Assembly (NCBI RefSeq): GCF_000348785.1
Contig: NC_020520.1
Coordinates: forward strand, 1,178,001-1,242,000
DNA: 64,000 bases
DNA from: Ilumatobacter coccineus YM16-304
Lineage (GTDB): Bacteria; Actinomycetota; Acidimicrobiia; Acidimicrobiales; Ilumatobacteraceae
Direction of reading: 5' to 3'
The notes beneath the pieces are model-generated. The model did no database searches and was not told the DNA's origin. It saw only the letters and a list, made by a program, of their open reading frames with translations. Positions within the stretch are counted from its first letter, which is position 1. Each line of letters starts with the position of its first letter. Shown in pieces: positions 20,132 through 27,807 of this stretch. The translations under genes were made by a program, and so were the position numbers.

Positions 20132-21127
20132 TCAGTAGTCGATGGCCGCGAACTCGCGAAGCTTCTTGACCCGGTGGCGAGCGTCGATGAACCGGACCGT
20201 GCCCGATCGTGAGCGCATCACGAGGCTCTGCGTGCGGGCCCCGCGAGCGTCGAAGCGGACGCCGCGGAGCAGCGCCCCGTCGGTGAGGCCCGTGGCGGCG
20301 AAGAACGCGTTGTCGCTGGTGATGAGGTCGTCTTGGGTCATGACGCGGTCGAGGTCGTAGCCGGCGTCGAGCATCGCGTTCTTCTCGTCGTCGCTCTGCG
20401 GGGCGAAGCGCACCTGCATCTCACCGCCCATCGCCTTCATGGCGGCGGCGGAGATGACGCCCTCGGGGGTGCCGCCGATGCCGAACAGCACGTCGACGCC
20501 GGCGTCGGGCCACGACGTGGCCACCGAGCCGTAGACGTCGCCGTCGCTGATGAGCCGGATACGACAGCCGGCCGCACGCACCTCGCGGATGAGGTCTTCG
20601 TGGCGCGGGCGGTCGAGGATCACCGCAGTGAGGTCGCGGACGTCGTTGCGCTTCGACTTGGCGATCCATCGCAGGTTCTGTGTGGCGCTGGCGGTGATGT
20701 CGATCGCGCCGACCGACTCGGGGCCGACGCAGATCTTCTGCATGTAGAACGACGGGCCCGGGTCGAGCATCGAGCCGCGGTCGGCCACCGCGATGACCGA
20801 GAGTGCGTTGGTCTTGCCGTGTGCTGTGAGGGTGGTGCCGTCGATCGGGTCGACGGCGACGTCGACGAGCGGCAGTGAACCGTCGCCGACCTCCTCGCCG
20901 TTGAACAGCATCGGGGCATCGTCCTTCTCGCCTTCGCCGATGATGACGGTGCCGGTCATCGACACCGTCGAGAGCGAGAGGCGCATCGCCTCGACGGCTG
21001 CCCCGTCGGCGGCTTCCTTCTCGCCTCGGCCGACCCATCGGGCGGCGGCCATGCATGCTGCTTCGGTCGCTCGGACGAGCTCCATGGCGAGGTTTCGGTC
21101 TGGTTGCTGGCGTGACGACGATGTCAT
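20132..21127 (-). CDS. glpX: Class II fructose-1,6-bisphosphatase
   Basis: 331 residues, full-length GlpX. It hydrolyses fructose-1,6-bisphosphate to fructose-6-phosphate in gluconeogenesis and is the main FBPase in actinobacteria. Metal- and substrate-binding motifs are present: [20 protein letters not shown] (93-99) and [18 protein letters not shown]. The start is supported by TACGTT (21134-21139) 6 nt upstream with no Shine-Dalgarno, i.e. probably leaderless. It is monocistronic or followed by the DUF3291 gene. Confidence 0.95.
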   Translation of the reverse strand: MTSSSRQQPDRNLAMELVRATEAACMAAARWVGRGEKEAADGAAVEAMRLSLSTVSMTGTVIIGEGEKDDAPMLFNGEEVGDGSLPLVDVAVDPIDGTTLTAHGKTNALSVIAVADRGSMLDPGPSFYMQKICVGPESVGAIDITASATQNLRWIAKSKRNDVRDLTAVILDRPRHEDLIREVRAAGCRIRLISDGDVYGSVATSWPDAGVDVLFGIGGTPEGVISAAAMKAMGGEMQVRFAPQSDDEKNAMLDAGYDLDRVMTQDDLITSDNAFFAATGLTDGALLRGVRFDARGARTQSLVMRSRSGTVRFIDARHRVKKLREFAAIDY

Positions 21128-21157
21128 GTCTTCAACGTAACCAATGCGGCCCGAACT

Positions 21158-21195
21158 CTCCGTTTCCGGCCGATCGGATTCGGCCGGAAACGGAG
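21158..21195 (-). terminator. Perfect 16-bp hairpin downstream of the small-ORF cassette
   Basis: Arms CTCCGTTTCCGGCCGA (21158-21173) and TCGGCCGGAAACGGAG (21180-21195) enclose a 6-nt loop. On the minus strand it begins 11 nt after the stop of the 49-codon ORF (21206-21355), the expected place for a terminator. It also insulates glpX, whose start is at 21127, from that transcript. Confidence 0.65.
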
Positions 21196-21205
21196 CTGGT
21201 TTCGG

Positions 21206-21355
21206 CTACGACCTGACTCGGCGTCGGTGTCGCGAGCGATATCGGTGATGGCCGCTGGCCTCACGGAACTCTTTCGAGACGCTCGTGTGTCGACGCAGGT
21301 CCGAGTGGATCTGTCGGATGATGAGCAGGTCGTGGTGTGTGCTGATGCCGTACAT
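21206..21355 (-). CDS. Small basic protein, 49 codons, hypothetical
   Basis: The peptide MYGISTHHDLLIIRQIHSDL is followed by a strongly basic, His/Arg-rich tail (about 15 Arg/Lys of 49). No known domain is recognised. There is no obvious Shine-Dalgarno sequence, but a perfect hairpin terminator starts 11 nt after its TAG stop. A second small ORF with an excellent ribosome-binding site lies upstream on the same strand, so the two may form a short transcript. The overlapping longer frames on both strands look non-coding. It could be a nucleic-acid-binding microprotein; that is a guess from charge. Confidence 0.38.
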   Translation of the reverse strand: MYGISTHHDLLIIRQIHSDLRRHTSVSKEFREASGHHRYRSRHRRRVRS

Positions 21356-21507
21356 GGCGGTGCTGCTTTCTGTTGGTGGTTGTTGTTGGGGAACCGGTGC
21401 GCGTGTGCGCAGCGAGTGGGGACGGGCGCGGCTCGGCCACTGGGCGCAAGATCGCCCTTCGGTGGAAAGGTCGCCTGACCGGTGGACGGGGCGCGATGGC
21501 CGGATCG

Positions 21508-21609
21508 TCAGCCGAGGCGGCAGAGCACGAGGGGTGCCGCTCCGATGGCGACGCGGGTCGTGTCGTTGCCGGGATTCGGCATGTTCGGCGTGTCGGTTGG
21601 GTTGATCAT
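21508..21609 (-). CDS. Small ORF of 33 codons with strong Shine-Dalgarno site
   Basis: ATG 21609 is preceded by a full AGGAGGTG (21622-21615) with 5-nt spacing, among the best ribosome-binding sites in the window and rare here. The peptide starts MINPTDTPNMPNPGNDTTRV and ends with a short hydrophobic stretch (AIGAAPLVLCRLG). No family is recognised. It lies in the divergent region upstream of the S9 peptidase and is followed 152 nt later by the 49-codon ORF. It may be a leader peptide or a true microprotein. The remaining DNA of this 570-nt stretch shows nothing else. Confidence 0.42.
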   Translation of the reverse strand: MINPTDTPNMPNPGNDTTRVAIGAAPLVLCRLG

Positions 21610-21699
21610 CGGGGCACCTCCTCTCGTGGGTCGAGGCACAGTGTCGGCGAAACGGCAGCGGTCGATCAAGTGGGTTTCGCGTCGCCCTACGATTCGGGC

Positions 21700-23496
21700 G
21701 TGCTCGATCCGATTCCGTTGTCGCTCGTCCAGTCGGGAATCGACCTGACCGAACCGAAACCGGTGCCCGGTGGCGGTGCGGTGAGCTGGGTGCAGCGGTG
21801 GGGCCGGCAGTCGGCGATCGTGATCCAACACCTCGATCGTCGGCCGCCACGTCTGCTGAGCCACGGACCCGACCCTGCCCCGGGGCGTGGCCTCGGCGGC
21901 GCCTGTTACACGTGGACCGGCGGGGGTGCCGAGCTGGTGTACGTGACGTCGGAGGGGTCGCTGTGGCTGCAACCGAGTGATGGTTCGGCAGGGCGCATGG
22001 TCACCTCGATCGAGGGATCGTGTCGGGCCCCGGCGGTCGATTCGATGACCGCCGGCGGCACGAGCGAGTTCGTCGTCTACGTGGTCGACGAGGCTCGCGT
22101 GATGTCGACATCGTTGTCGTCGGGGGAGACGCAGCGCCTCGACGATGGTCGCCACGAGTTCTGTTTCGATCCGTGCGTGTCTCCGGACGGAACGATGGTG
22201 TCGTGGGCCGGTTGGAGCCCACCCGACATGCCGTGGGACGGCGCGGTGCGTGTCGACTGCTCGTTGGCGACCGGAGCGATCAGCATCACGGGCATCGACG
22301 ACGCAGCGATCCAACAGCCGCGCTTCGCTCCCGACGGCCGCCCGATGCACGTCCACGACGGCTCGGGGTGGCTCAACGTGTACCTCGGCGGCGACACTGT
22401 CGTCGCCGAGTCGCTGGAGCATGCCGGGCCGACGTGGGGGATGGGCAACCGCTCGTACGACGTGTCGCCCGACGGCGCTCGAGTCGCGTTCACGCGCAAC
22501 GAAGCCGGTCACGGAAGCCTGAACGTGGTCGATCTGTCGAGCGGTGAGGTGGAACGACTCGGCCGCGGCGTGCACGGTCACGTGATGTGGCTCCCCGACG
22601 GCGAATCGGTGGTGGCGTTGCGCAGCGGCGCTCGCACTCCGACACAGGTCGTGATCTACGAGGTCGGAGGCGGCGAAGCGACTCGCCGCCCGCTCGCAGT
22701 CGGTCCGAACGAGGCGTGGAGCAGCCGGGATCTGCCCGAACCAGAACTCGTCGCGTGTGAGTCGTCGGACGCGAGCGCCACGTTGCACGCTCGACGGTTC
22801 GTCGCGGGCGAAGGCCGAACGATCTGCTGGGTGCACGGCGGACCGACCGATCAGTGGCAGGTCGAGTGGCGTCCGAGGTTCTCGTACTGGCTGAGCCGCG
22901 GGTGGGACATCCTCGTGGTCGATCCCCGTGGCACGACCGGGCACGGTCGCGAGTACCAACAGGCGCTACACGGTGGTTGGGGTCGCCTCGACGTCGACGA
23001 CACCGCCGACCTGCTCGCTTGCTCGCACTCGCAGGGCTGGTCGAGTCCCGACCGCACGGTGATGATGGGTGGGTCGTCGGGTGGGTTGACGGTGCTCGGC
23101 GTGCTCGCCGACCACGGCCACCTCGTCGCCGGGGGCGTCGCGTCGTATCCGGTGAGCGACCTGTTGGCGCTGACGGAGGTGACCCATCGCTTCGAGGCGC
23201 ACTACACCGACACCCTGGTCGGACCGTTGCCCGAGTCCGCCGACCGATACACCGAGCTGTCGCCGATCCACCGTGCCGACCGAATCGTGCAACCGGTGCT
23301 GGTGTTCCACGGCACCGACGATCCGGTCGTGCCGATCGAGCAGAGCACCGCGCTCGTCGAACGGATCCGAGCAGTGGGCGGCGACATCGACTACGTCGTG
23401 TACGACGGCGAAGGCCACGGATTCCGCGACCCGGTCAACGTCGCCGACGAGTACGCCCGCACCGAGGTATTCCTCGACCGAATCGTCGGCGGGTGA
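21700..23496 (+). CDS. S9 family peptidase (prolyl oligopeptidase family), second copy
   Basis: 598 residues from GTG 21700. Propeller-type repeats (FDPCVSPDGTMVSWAGW, YDVSPDGARVAFTRNEAG) precede an alpha/beta hydrolase domain. The hydrolase domain has ICWVHGGPTDQWQ, the nucleophile elbow GGSSGGLTVLG, an Asp in FHGTDDPVVP and a His in DGEGHGFRDP, so the triad is intact. GTG 21700 is chosen because TACGAT ends 6 nt upstream; codons further upstream are non-conserved and overlap small ORFs on the other strand. It has no signal peptide. It is only distantly similar to the S9 protein at 1584-3749. Confidence 0.87.
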   Translation: MLDPIPLSLVQSGIDLTEPKPVPGGGAVSWVQRWGRQSAIVIQHLDRRPPRLLSHGPDPAPGRGLGGACYTWTGGGAELVYVTSEGSLWLQPSDGSAGRMVTSIEGSCRAPAVDSMTAGGTSEFVVYVVDEARVMSTSLSSGETQRLDDGRHEFCFDPCVSPDGTMVSWAGWSPPDMPWDGAVRVDCSLATGAISITGIDDAAIQQPRFAPDGRPMHVHDGSGWLNVYLGGDTVVAESLEHAGPTWGMGNRSYDVSPDGARVAFTRNEAGHGSLNVVDLSSGEVERLGRGVHGHVMWLPDGESVVALRSGARTPTQVVIYEVGGGEATRRPLAVGPNEAWSSRDLPEPELVACESSDASATLHARRFVAGEGRTICWVHGGPTDQWQVEWRPRFSYWLSRGWDILVVDPRGTTGHGREYQQALHGGWGRLDVDDTADLLACSHSQGWSSPDRTVMMGGSSGGLTVLGVLADHGHLVAGGVASYPVSDLLALTEVTHRFEAHYTDTLVGPLPESADRYTELSPIHRADRIVQPVLVFHGTDDPVVPIEQSTALVERIRAVGGDIDYVVYDGEGHGFRDPVNVADEYARTEVFLDRIVGG

Positions 23497-23500
23497 ACGT

Positions 23501-24595
23501 TCAGTCGGCGTACTGGACTTCGACCTTGAGGAGCCGGATGTTGTCGTGCGGCCACGCAGTGACGTTGCTGTTCGACGACAGCCTGGCGCTCGCCTCGAGC
23601 ACGTACGAGTAGTTGTCGTTGTCGACCTGCTCATCGATCAGCGTCTTCGACACCCATTCGAGGTAGTCGCCGCTCGTCCCCGACGAGTTCGCCACACCGA
23701 TGATCGTGCGCACGCCGGCGTCGTCGTACCTGACGAGCTCGACTCGAAGGTCGTCGGGGCCGGTGTTGTCGAACACGGTCGCCCGGAGTTCGCCCAGTTG
23801 GGCACCGTCGGGGAGTGACACGCCGGCTTCGAGCTGATACCCATCCTCGCCGTTCGGGATCCAGACCCCACCGCCGGTCATCTCGTACTCTGCCGGGCTC
23901 GCCCGATGGCTGAACTCCGGAGCAGCGACTGCGATGGTGCCGATGCGCAGACCGGCGATCGCGATGAGCGCCTCGGTCGTGGCCCGGTCGTAGTAGCGCT
24001 CGTCGCTCTCGGACTTGGTGTAGTTGCGGTCGTCGATCTCGGTCTTGGTGTAGTAGCGGTCGTCGTGGTTGTGGTCGGTGTAGAACCCGGCGACGTCGAT
24101 CACGACGTTGACGTCACCTCGTTCGTTGTAGATCTTGAAACTGCCGTCGGAGGCGAGTGCCGTCGTGACGGCGTTGGGGATCGGCGGAGCACCGACCGAC
24201 GGGTTCAGACTCGCCGCCTCGGGGCGATCGCCGTCGGGCCAGAAGGTGAGGAACGTCTGGCTGGTCGCGCCGAGCGCCGTGACGTTGAGCACGAGCGCGG
24301 TGGCATCGTCGGGAAGATCGGCGGCCACGCACTGACCCTGCTCGCCACGGGCGGCGATGGTGTAGACCTCGTCGGGTCCGATCGGAACGTTGCGCGGTCC
24401 GATCTGGTTGTTCGAGCGGGTGTCGGCCAGTCGGCACGGGCTGATCGGTGTGTAGGTCGAGCGCTCCCCGGAGTCTTGCACGGCGTTGGCGAGTCCGAAG
24501 CCGCCCCCGGCGCCGAGGGCGACCGCGACAGCGGCGCCGAATGCAGCCCAACGAGATCGAGCGAGGCGTGGGGCGGGGGAGTTCTGCGTCGTCAT
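23501..24595 (-). CDS. Secreted or membrane-anchored protein with DTR-type beta domain and tail-fibre-like repeats
   Basis: 364 residues. A basic N-terminus and hydrophobic segment (WAAFGAAVAVALGAGGGFGLA) suggest export or an anchor. An all-beta domain follows, starting ISPCRLADTR and ending DVNVVIDVAGFYTD, a module common in surface proteins of acidimicrobial actinobacteria. Next come short YYTKTEID / NYTKSESDERYYD repeats like those in phage tail fibres and trimeric collars, then an AIAGLRIG helix and a C-terminal beta-rich head of about 140 residues. The start ATG 24595 is supported by CAGATT 7 nt upstream; ATG 24601 is possible. Confidence 0.68.
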   Translation of the reverse strand: MTTQNSPAPRLARSRWAAFGAAVAVALGAGGGFGLANAVQDSGERSTYTPISPCRLADTRSNNQIGPRNVPIGPDEVYTIAARGEQGQCVAADLPDDATALVLNVTALGATSQTFLTFWPDGDRPEAASLNPSVGAPPIPNAVTTALASDGSFKIYNERGDVNVVIDVAGFYTDHNHDDRYYTKTEIDDRNYTKSESDERYYDRATTEALIAIAGLRIGTIAVAAPEFSHRASPAEYEMTGGGVWIPNGEDGYQLEAGVSLPDGAQLGELRATVFDNTGPDDLRVELVRYDDAGVRTIIGVANSSGTSGDYLEWVSKTLIDEQVDNDNYSYVLEASARLSSNSNVTAWPHDNIRLLKVEVQYAD

Positions 24596-24679
24596 GTGCA
24601 TCAATCTGGCAGCTCGGCGTCATCGGAGCGCAAATCGCCCGCGAAGCACAGCGAATCCGTGCGGCGGTAGCGTGCAGCC

Positions 24680-25492
24680 GTGGCATTCGTGAACAAGCAA
24701 GGTGGCGCCGAGAAGCACGAGACGCAGGCCGGCGCCGGGCTCGACATCGACTTCGACCCGTCCGACCCCGCGACCGTCAAGGTGCACTACGACCTCTCGG
24801 CGTGGACCTTCGACCAGCGCGCCGAGCTGAGCGAAGCGCTCGCCGACGCCGATCTGCCGCATGCCTGGGACGGCGAGGAGTTGCTCGTTCCCGAATCGGT
24901 CGAAGACGCCACCGACGCCATGTTCGACAAGCTCGAAGCCGAGATCGGGCCGTTTCCGATCGGTCTCGACGACGACGCCGAGTCGACGGAGTTCAACCTC
25001 GACGAGTGGACCGATGCCGACCGCAAGGTGCTGACGGAGTCGCTCGTCGAATCCGAGATTCCGCACCGCTGGACCGGAGCCACCGTGATCGTCGCGCAAG
25101 ACGCCGAAGACGCCGTCGATGACCTCCTCGACGCGATCGAGTCCGGCGAGCTGATGTCGGCCGATCCGAGCTCGGAGGCGAGCGCCCCCGATGGTGTGCT
25201 GTCCGATGTGTTCCTCGCAGCGAACAAGTTGGCCAAGGACCCGTTCGACGCCAAGTCACGCACACTGCTCATCGACCTGAACGAGCAGATCGACCCGAAG
25301 CATCCGCCCTACGCCTTCGCCCCACGCACGTGGTCGCAGGTGGTCGACGGCGTCGGCAAGATCGTCGACCGGATCATGGCCGACGCCTCCGGCGACCGCG
25401 TCGACGACGACGGTTCCGACCGGCTCGACGAGTCATCGGACGTCATCGGGCTCGCGCAGTCGCTGCGCGAACTCGTTCGGCCCTTCGTCTGA
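24680..25492 (+). CDS. Hypothetical acidic protein with internally duplicated domain
   Basis: 270 residues, strongly acidic, no membrane segment. Two copies of a domain of about 50 residues are visible. One is at 34-87 (LSAWTFDQRAELSEALADAD, PHAWDGEELLVPE, then an EDATDAMFDKLE helix). The other is at 103-154 (LDEWTDADRKVLTESLVESE, PHRWTGATVIVAQ, then EDAVDDLLDAIE). The C-terminal 115 residues are helical (DVFLAANKLAKDPFD, TWSQVVDGVGKIVDRI). No named family is recognised. GTG 24680 has TAGCGT 6 nt upstream. The J-domain gene begins 5 nt after its stop, so the two are probably cotranscribed. Confidence 0.72.
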   Translation: MAFVNKQGGAEKHETQAGAGLDIDFDPSDPATVKVHYDLSAWTFDQRAELSEALADADLPHAWDGEELLVPESVEDATDAMFDKLEAEIGPFPIGLDDDAESTEFNLDEWTDADRKVLTESLVESEIPHRWTGATVIVAQDAEDAVDDLLDAIESGELMSADPSSEASAPDGVLSDVFLAANKLAKDPFDAKSRTLLIDLNEQIDPKHPPYAFAPRTWSQVVDGVGKIVDRIMADASGDRVDDDGSDRLDESSDVIGLAQSLRELVRPFV

Positions 25493-25497
25493 GCCCG

Positions 25498-26196
25498 ATG
25501 CTGCTCGCCGAGCTCGAGATCCATCACAGTCGGCCGGTGCAGCCGACGCGCCGTGTCGCGCTCGGGCACATGGTGCTGCCGGTCGACCCGGCTCCGGGTT
25601 TCGGCGGGCTCCTGATCGGGGCGATCATCGCCCAGCACCTCGACGGCGTCGACGACGATCTCGTTCCTGACATCCATCACCTGATCAAGCAGGTCGGTTC
25701 GGGTGAACGGATCGTCCAGCCGAGGCTCCGTCACCGGTTCCAGATCGACCGCCACGGGCTGTCGCACAGCACGCATCAACTCGTGGGTGAAGGCGACGAC
25801 ATCTCGTTCGACTTCGCCACCACCGGGTCCGATCTGGCACAGGTGCTCGGGGCGATCTACGCCGTCGAGCGGTTGGCGATGGAACACCGTCGCCAGCTCA
25901 TGCCCCTGCTCGAGAAGGCGGCGCGTTGGCGCGGCCCGATCGGGCCGACGATGATCGCGCACTTCGCCGGTTCGCAGACCACGACGCTCGAAGCGCTGGC
26001 CGATCCGCGCGGCTGGGCGATGCAGATCATGGGATTCGAAGTGACCGGCAAACGGCCGTCGAAGCGAGAGGTGACCAAGGCGTTTCGCGAGCGGATGCGT
26101 GGGGTGCACCCCGATCACGGCGGTGCCGAGATCGACGCGGCCAAAGCGATGAGCGACCTGAGCGAAGCCCGTCGCATCCTCAACGCCAAGTCCTGA
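25498..26196 (+). CDS. Protein with C-terminal J-domain
   Basis: 232 residues from ATG 25498. The first 165 residues form an unrecognised alpha/beta region (LAELEIHHSRPVQPTRRV, FQIDRHGLSHSTHQLVGEGD). The last 60 form a J-domain (SKREVTKAFRERMRGVHPDHGG) with the essential HPD tripeptide that stimulates DnaK ATPase. A C-terminal J-domain on a non-DnaJ protein suggests a dedicated co-chaperone. It is coupled to the preceding duplicated-domain gene (5-nt gap) and ends just before a perfect terminator. The frame open upstream of 25498 is a shadow. Confidence 0.78.
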   Translation: MLLAELEIHHSRPVQPTRRVALGHMVLPVDPAPGFGGLLIGAIIAQHLDGVDDDLVPDIHHLIKQVGSGERIVQPRLRHRFQIDRHGLSHSTHQLVGEGDDISFDFATTGSDLAQVLGAIYAVERLAMEHRRQLMPLLEKAARWRGPIGPTMIAHFAGSQTTTLEALADPRGWAMQIMGFEVTGKRPSKREVTKAFRERMRGVHPDHGGAEIDAAKAMSDLSEARRILNAKS

Positions 26197-26198
26197 AC

Positions 26199-26231
26199 CC
26201 GGACGGTTTGTCTCAGAGACAAACCGTCCGG
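26199..26231. terminator. Bidirectional terminator between J-domain gene and MFS permease
   Basis: CCGGACGGTTTGTC pairs with GACAAACCGTCCGG, 14 bp with a 5-nt loop (TCAGA). It sits exactly between two convergent stop codons (26196 and 26232), so it can serve both transcripts. Confidence 0.85.
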
Positions 26232-27785
26232 TCAGTCGAGGGGTACGGCTCGGTCGCCGCCGATGTCGAGCCGACCGTCTTCGGGGTTGAGGTCTTCGAG
26301 TTCGGTGTGGGCGGTCTCGGGATACGCCGCGACCACGAGGACGGTCACGACCAACTGGCCGACGGCCATGAGCGCCATCACCGAGCCGTACGACCAGTCG
26401 CGGTCGAGGAGTTGGCCGGTGGCCAGCAGGCCGCCGATGCCCCCGACCAGGGCGAACGCCGTGATGAACCCGGCCGCCCGCGTGCGGTTGCCGGTGGGGA
26501 ACAGTTCGGTGCGGTACACCGCCATGGCCGGGAACACGGAGCTGCCCAGGATCCCGCCGACGAGCGAGAACGCCCACAGCCCGAGGCCGCCGACGCTGAA
26601 CGCGGCCACGATCGCAATGACCGATGCCGGCAGTGCGATCGAGATCAACCGGCGCCGTCCGCGCTGATCGGCGATCCGTCCGCCGACGATCAGCCCGATG
26701 CCGGCCGGCGTACCGACAAGGATCGAGAAGAGGCCGATGTCGCCGGCCGAGAAGTTGCGCACGTCCTCGAGGTAGCTGTTCTGGAAGAAGCTGGCGGGCG
26801 AGATGAAGATGTTGCCCATGAAGGCGACGGCCGCGAGGAGGGCGAAACGCTTGCGGTCGAGGCGCGGGGCTCGCGAGGGTCGGTCGACGCGGGCGGCCTC
26901 GGCGGTGAATCGACGCGTCTCGGGCAGTCGGCGGACGAGGTCGAGGGCGACGATGCACCAGATCGCCGACACGACGTAGACGAGGCGCCATCCGCTCTCG
27001 CCCGTGTCGGCGAGTCGCAACGACATCACGGCGATGCCTGCACCGAACCCGGACGCCATGGCGAGCACGCTCACCGCGTACGCGCGGCTGTTCTTCGGCA
27101 TCTCCTCCGAGGCGATCACGCCCACGAGGAAGGCGAGAGCGATACCCATGGGGCGACCGAACGCCTGCGTGATCACGAGGATCTCGAACGACGGAGCAAT
27201 GGCGCTGAGCAGGCACAACAGCGGGCCGAGCCAGGCGACGACGACCACGACGCGTCGTCGTCCGATCCGATCGGCGAGCACTGCCGCCGGGAGTGCGACC
27301 ACGATGCCGGCGCGAACCACGGCACCCGCCACGCCGACACCGGTGTTACCGACGCCGAAGTCATCGGCCGCGAATTCGGCGGTCTGCGTGAACAAGGTGT
27401 TGACGAATGCTGCCGACATCGACGCGGCGGCGAGCAGCCCGAGGACGAGGAGTTGCGTGGCGTCGAGCCGATCGGGCGGGAGCCACCATCCGGTCGACGA
27501 GAGACGCCGAGCGAGCACGCCGCGAGCCGGCCGCTTGAACAGCCAGCCGAACCACGGAATCTGCAGTCGGTAGGTCGTCGTCTCGACGATCTCGGTGTCG
27601 GTGGTGTCGACCGTCCGGAGATACGACGAGAACGGACCGTGCTGCTGGGCGTACACGGCGGCCCCGTCGTCACTGGTCGACGGGCCGGATTCGGCGACAA
27701 GATCGTCCCGAGCGACGAGGATCAGGTTGCGGTGCTCGGCGTCGTTCGGCCAGCGTCGGGTGAGGGTGCTCCCGCCAGACGTCAC
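26232..27785 (-). CDS. MFS transporter (sugar/metabolite permease-like)
   Basis: 517 residues, 12 transmembrane helices preceded by a 90-residue cytoplasmic N-terminus (TLTRRWPNDAEHRNLILVAR ...). The MFS signature loop LADRIGRRRVVV between TM2 and TM3 and its repeat IADQRGRRRLIS in the second half are clear, as is ELFPTGNRTRAAGF. Substrate is unknown. GTG 27785 is chosen because TATGCT ends 6 nt upstream; this box overlaps the murA -10 box on the other strand. The longer upstream frame runs antisense to murA and is not coding. Confidence 0.82.
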   Translation of the reverse strand: MTSGGSTLTRRWPNDAEHRNLILVARDDLVAESGPSTSDDGAAVYAQQHGPFSSYLRTVDTTDTEIVETTTYRLQIPWFGWLFKRPARGVLARRLSSTGWWLPPDRLDATQLLVLGLLAAASMSAAFVNTLFTQTAEFAADDFGVGNTGVGVAGAVVRAGIVVALPAAVLADRIGRRRVVVVVAWLGPLLCLLSAIAPSFEILVITQAFGRPMGIALAFLVGVIASEEMPKNSRAYAVSVLAMASGFGAGIAVMSLRLADTGESGWRLVYVVSAIWCIVALDLVRRLPETRRFTAEAARVDRPSRAPRLDRKRFALLAAVAFMGNIFISPASFFQNSYLEDVRNFSAGDIGLFSILVGTPAGIGLIVGGRIADQRGRRRLISIALPASVIAIVAAFSVGGLGLWAFSLVGGILGSSVFPAMAVYRTELFPTGNRTRAAGFITAFALVGGIGGLLATGQLLDRDWSYGSVMALMAVGQLVVTVLVVAAYPETAHTELEDLNPEDGRLDIGGDRAVPLD

Positions 27786-27791
27786 CGGGCG

Positions 27792-27799
27792 AGCATACT
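27792..27799. promoter_or_regulatory. Overlapping divergent -10 boxes for murA and the MFS permease
   Basis: On the plus strand CATACT (27794-27799) lies 8 nt before the GTG of murA. On the minus strand TATGCT (27797-27792) lies 6 nt before the GTG of the permease. The two boxes share AGCATACT, and the start codons are only 22 nt apart. Both genes would be leaderless, and polymerase could serve only one at a time. Confidence 0.5.
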
Positions 27800-27807
27800 G
27801 GTGCGCT

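Noticed and set aside
21373-21699. N-terminal extension of the second S9 peptidase from the first in-frame start
   Set aside because: The extension is low-complexity, overlaps small ORFs on the other strand and has no homology; a -10 box and GTG at 21700 fit better.
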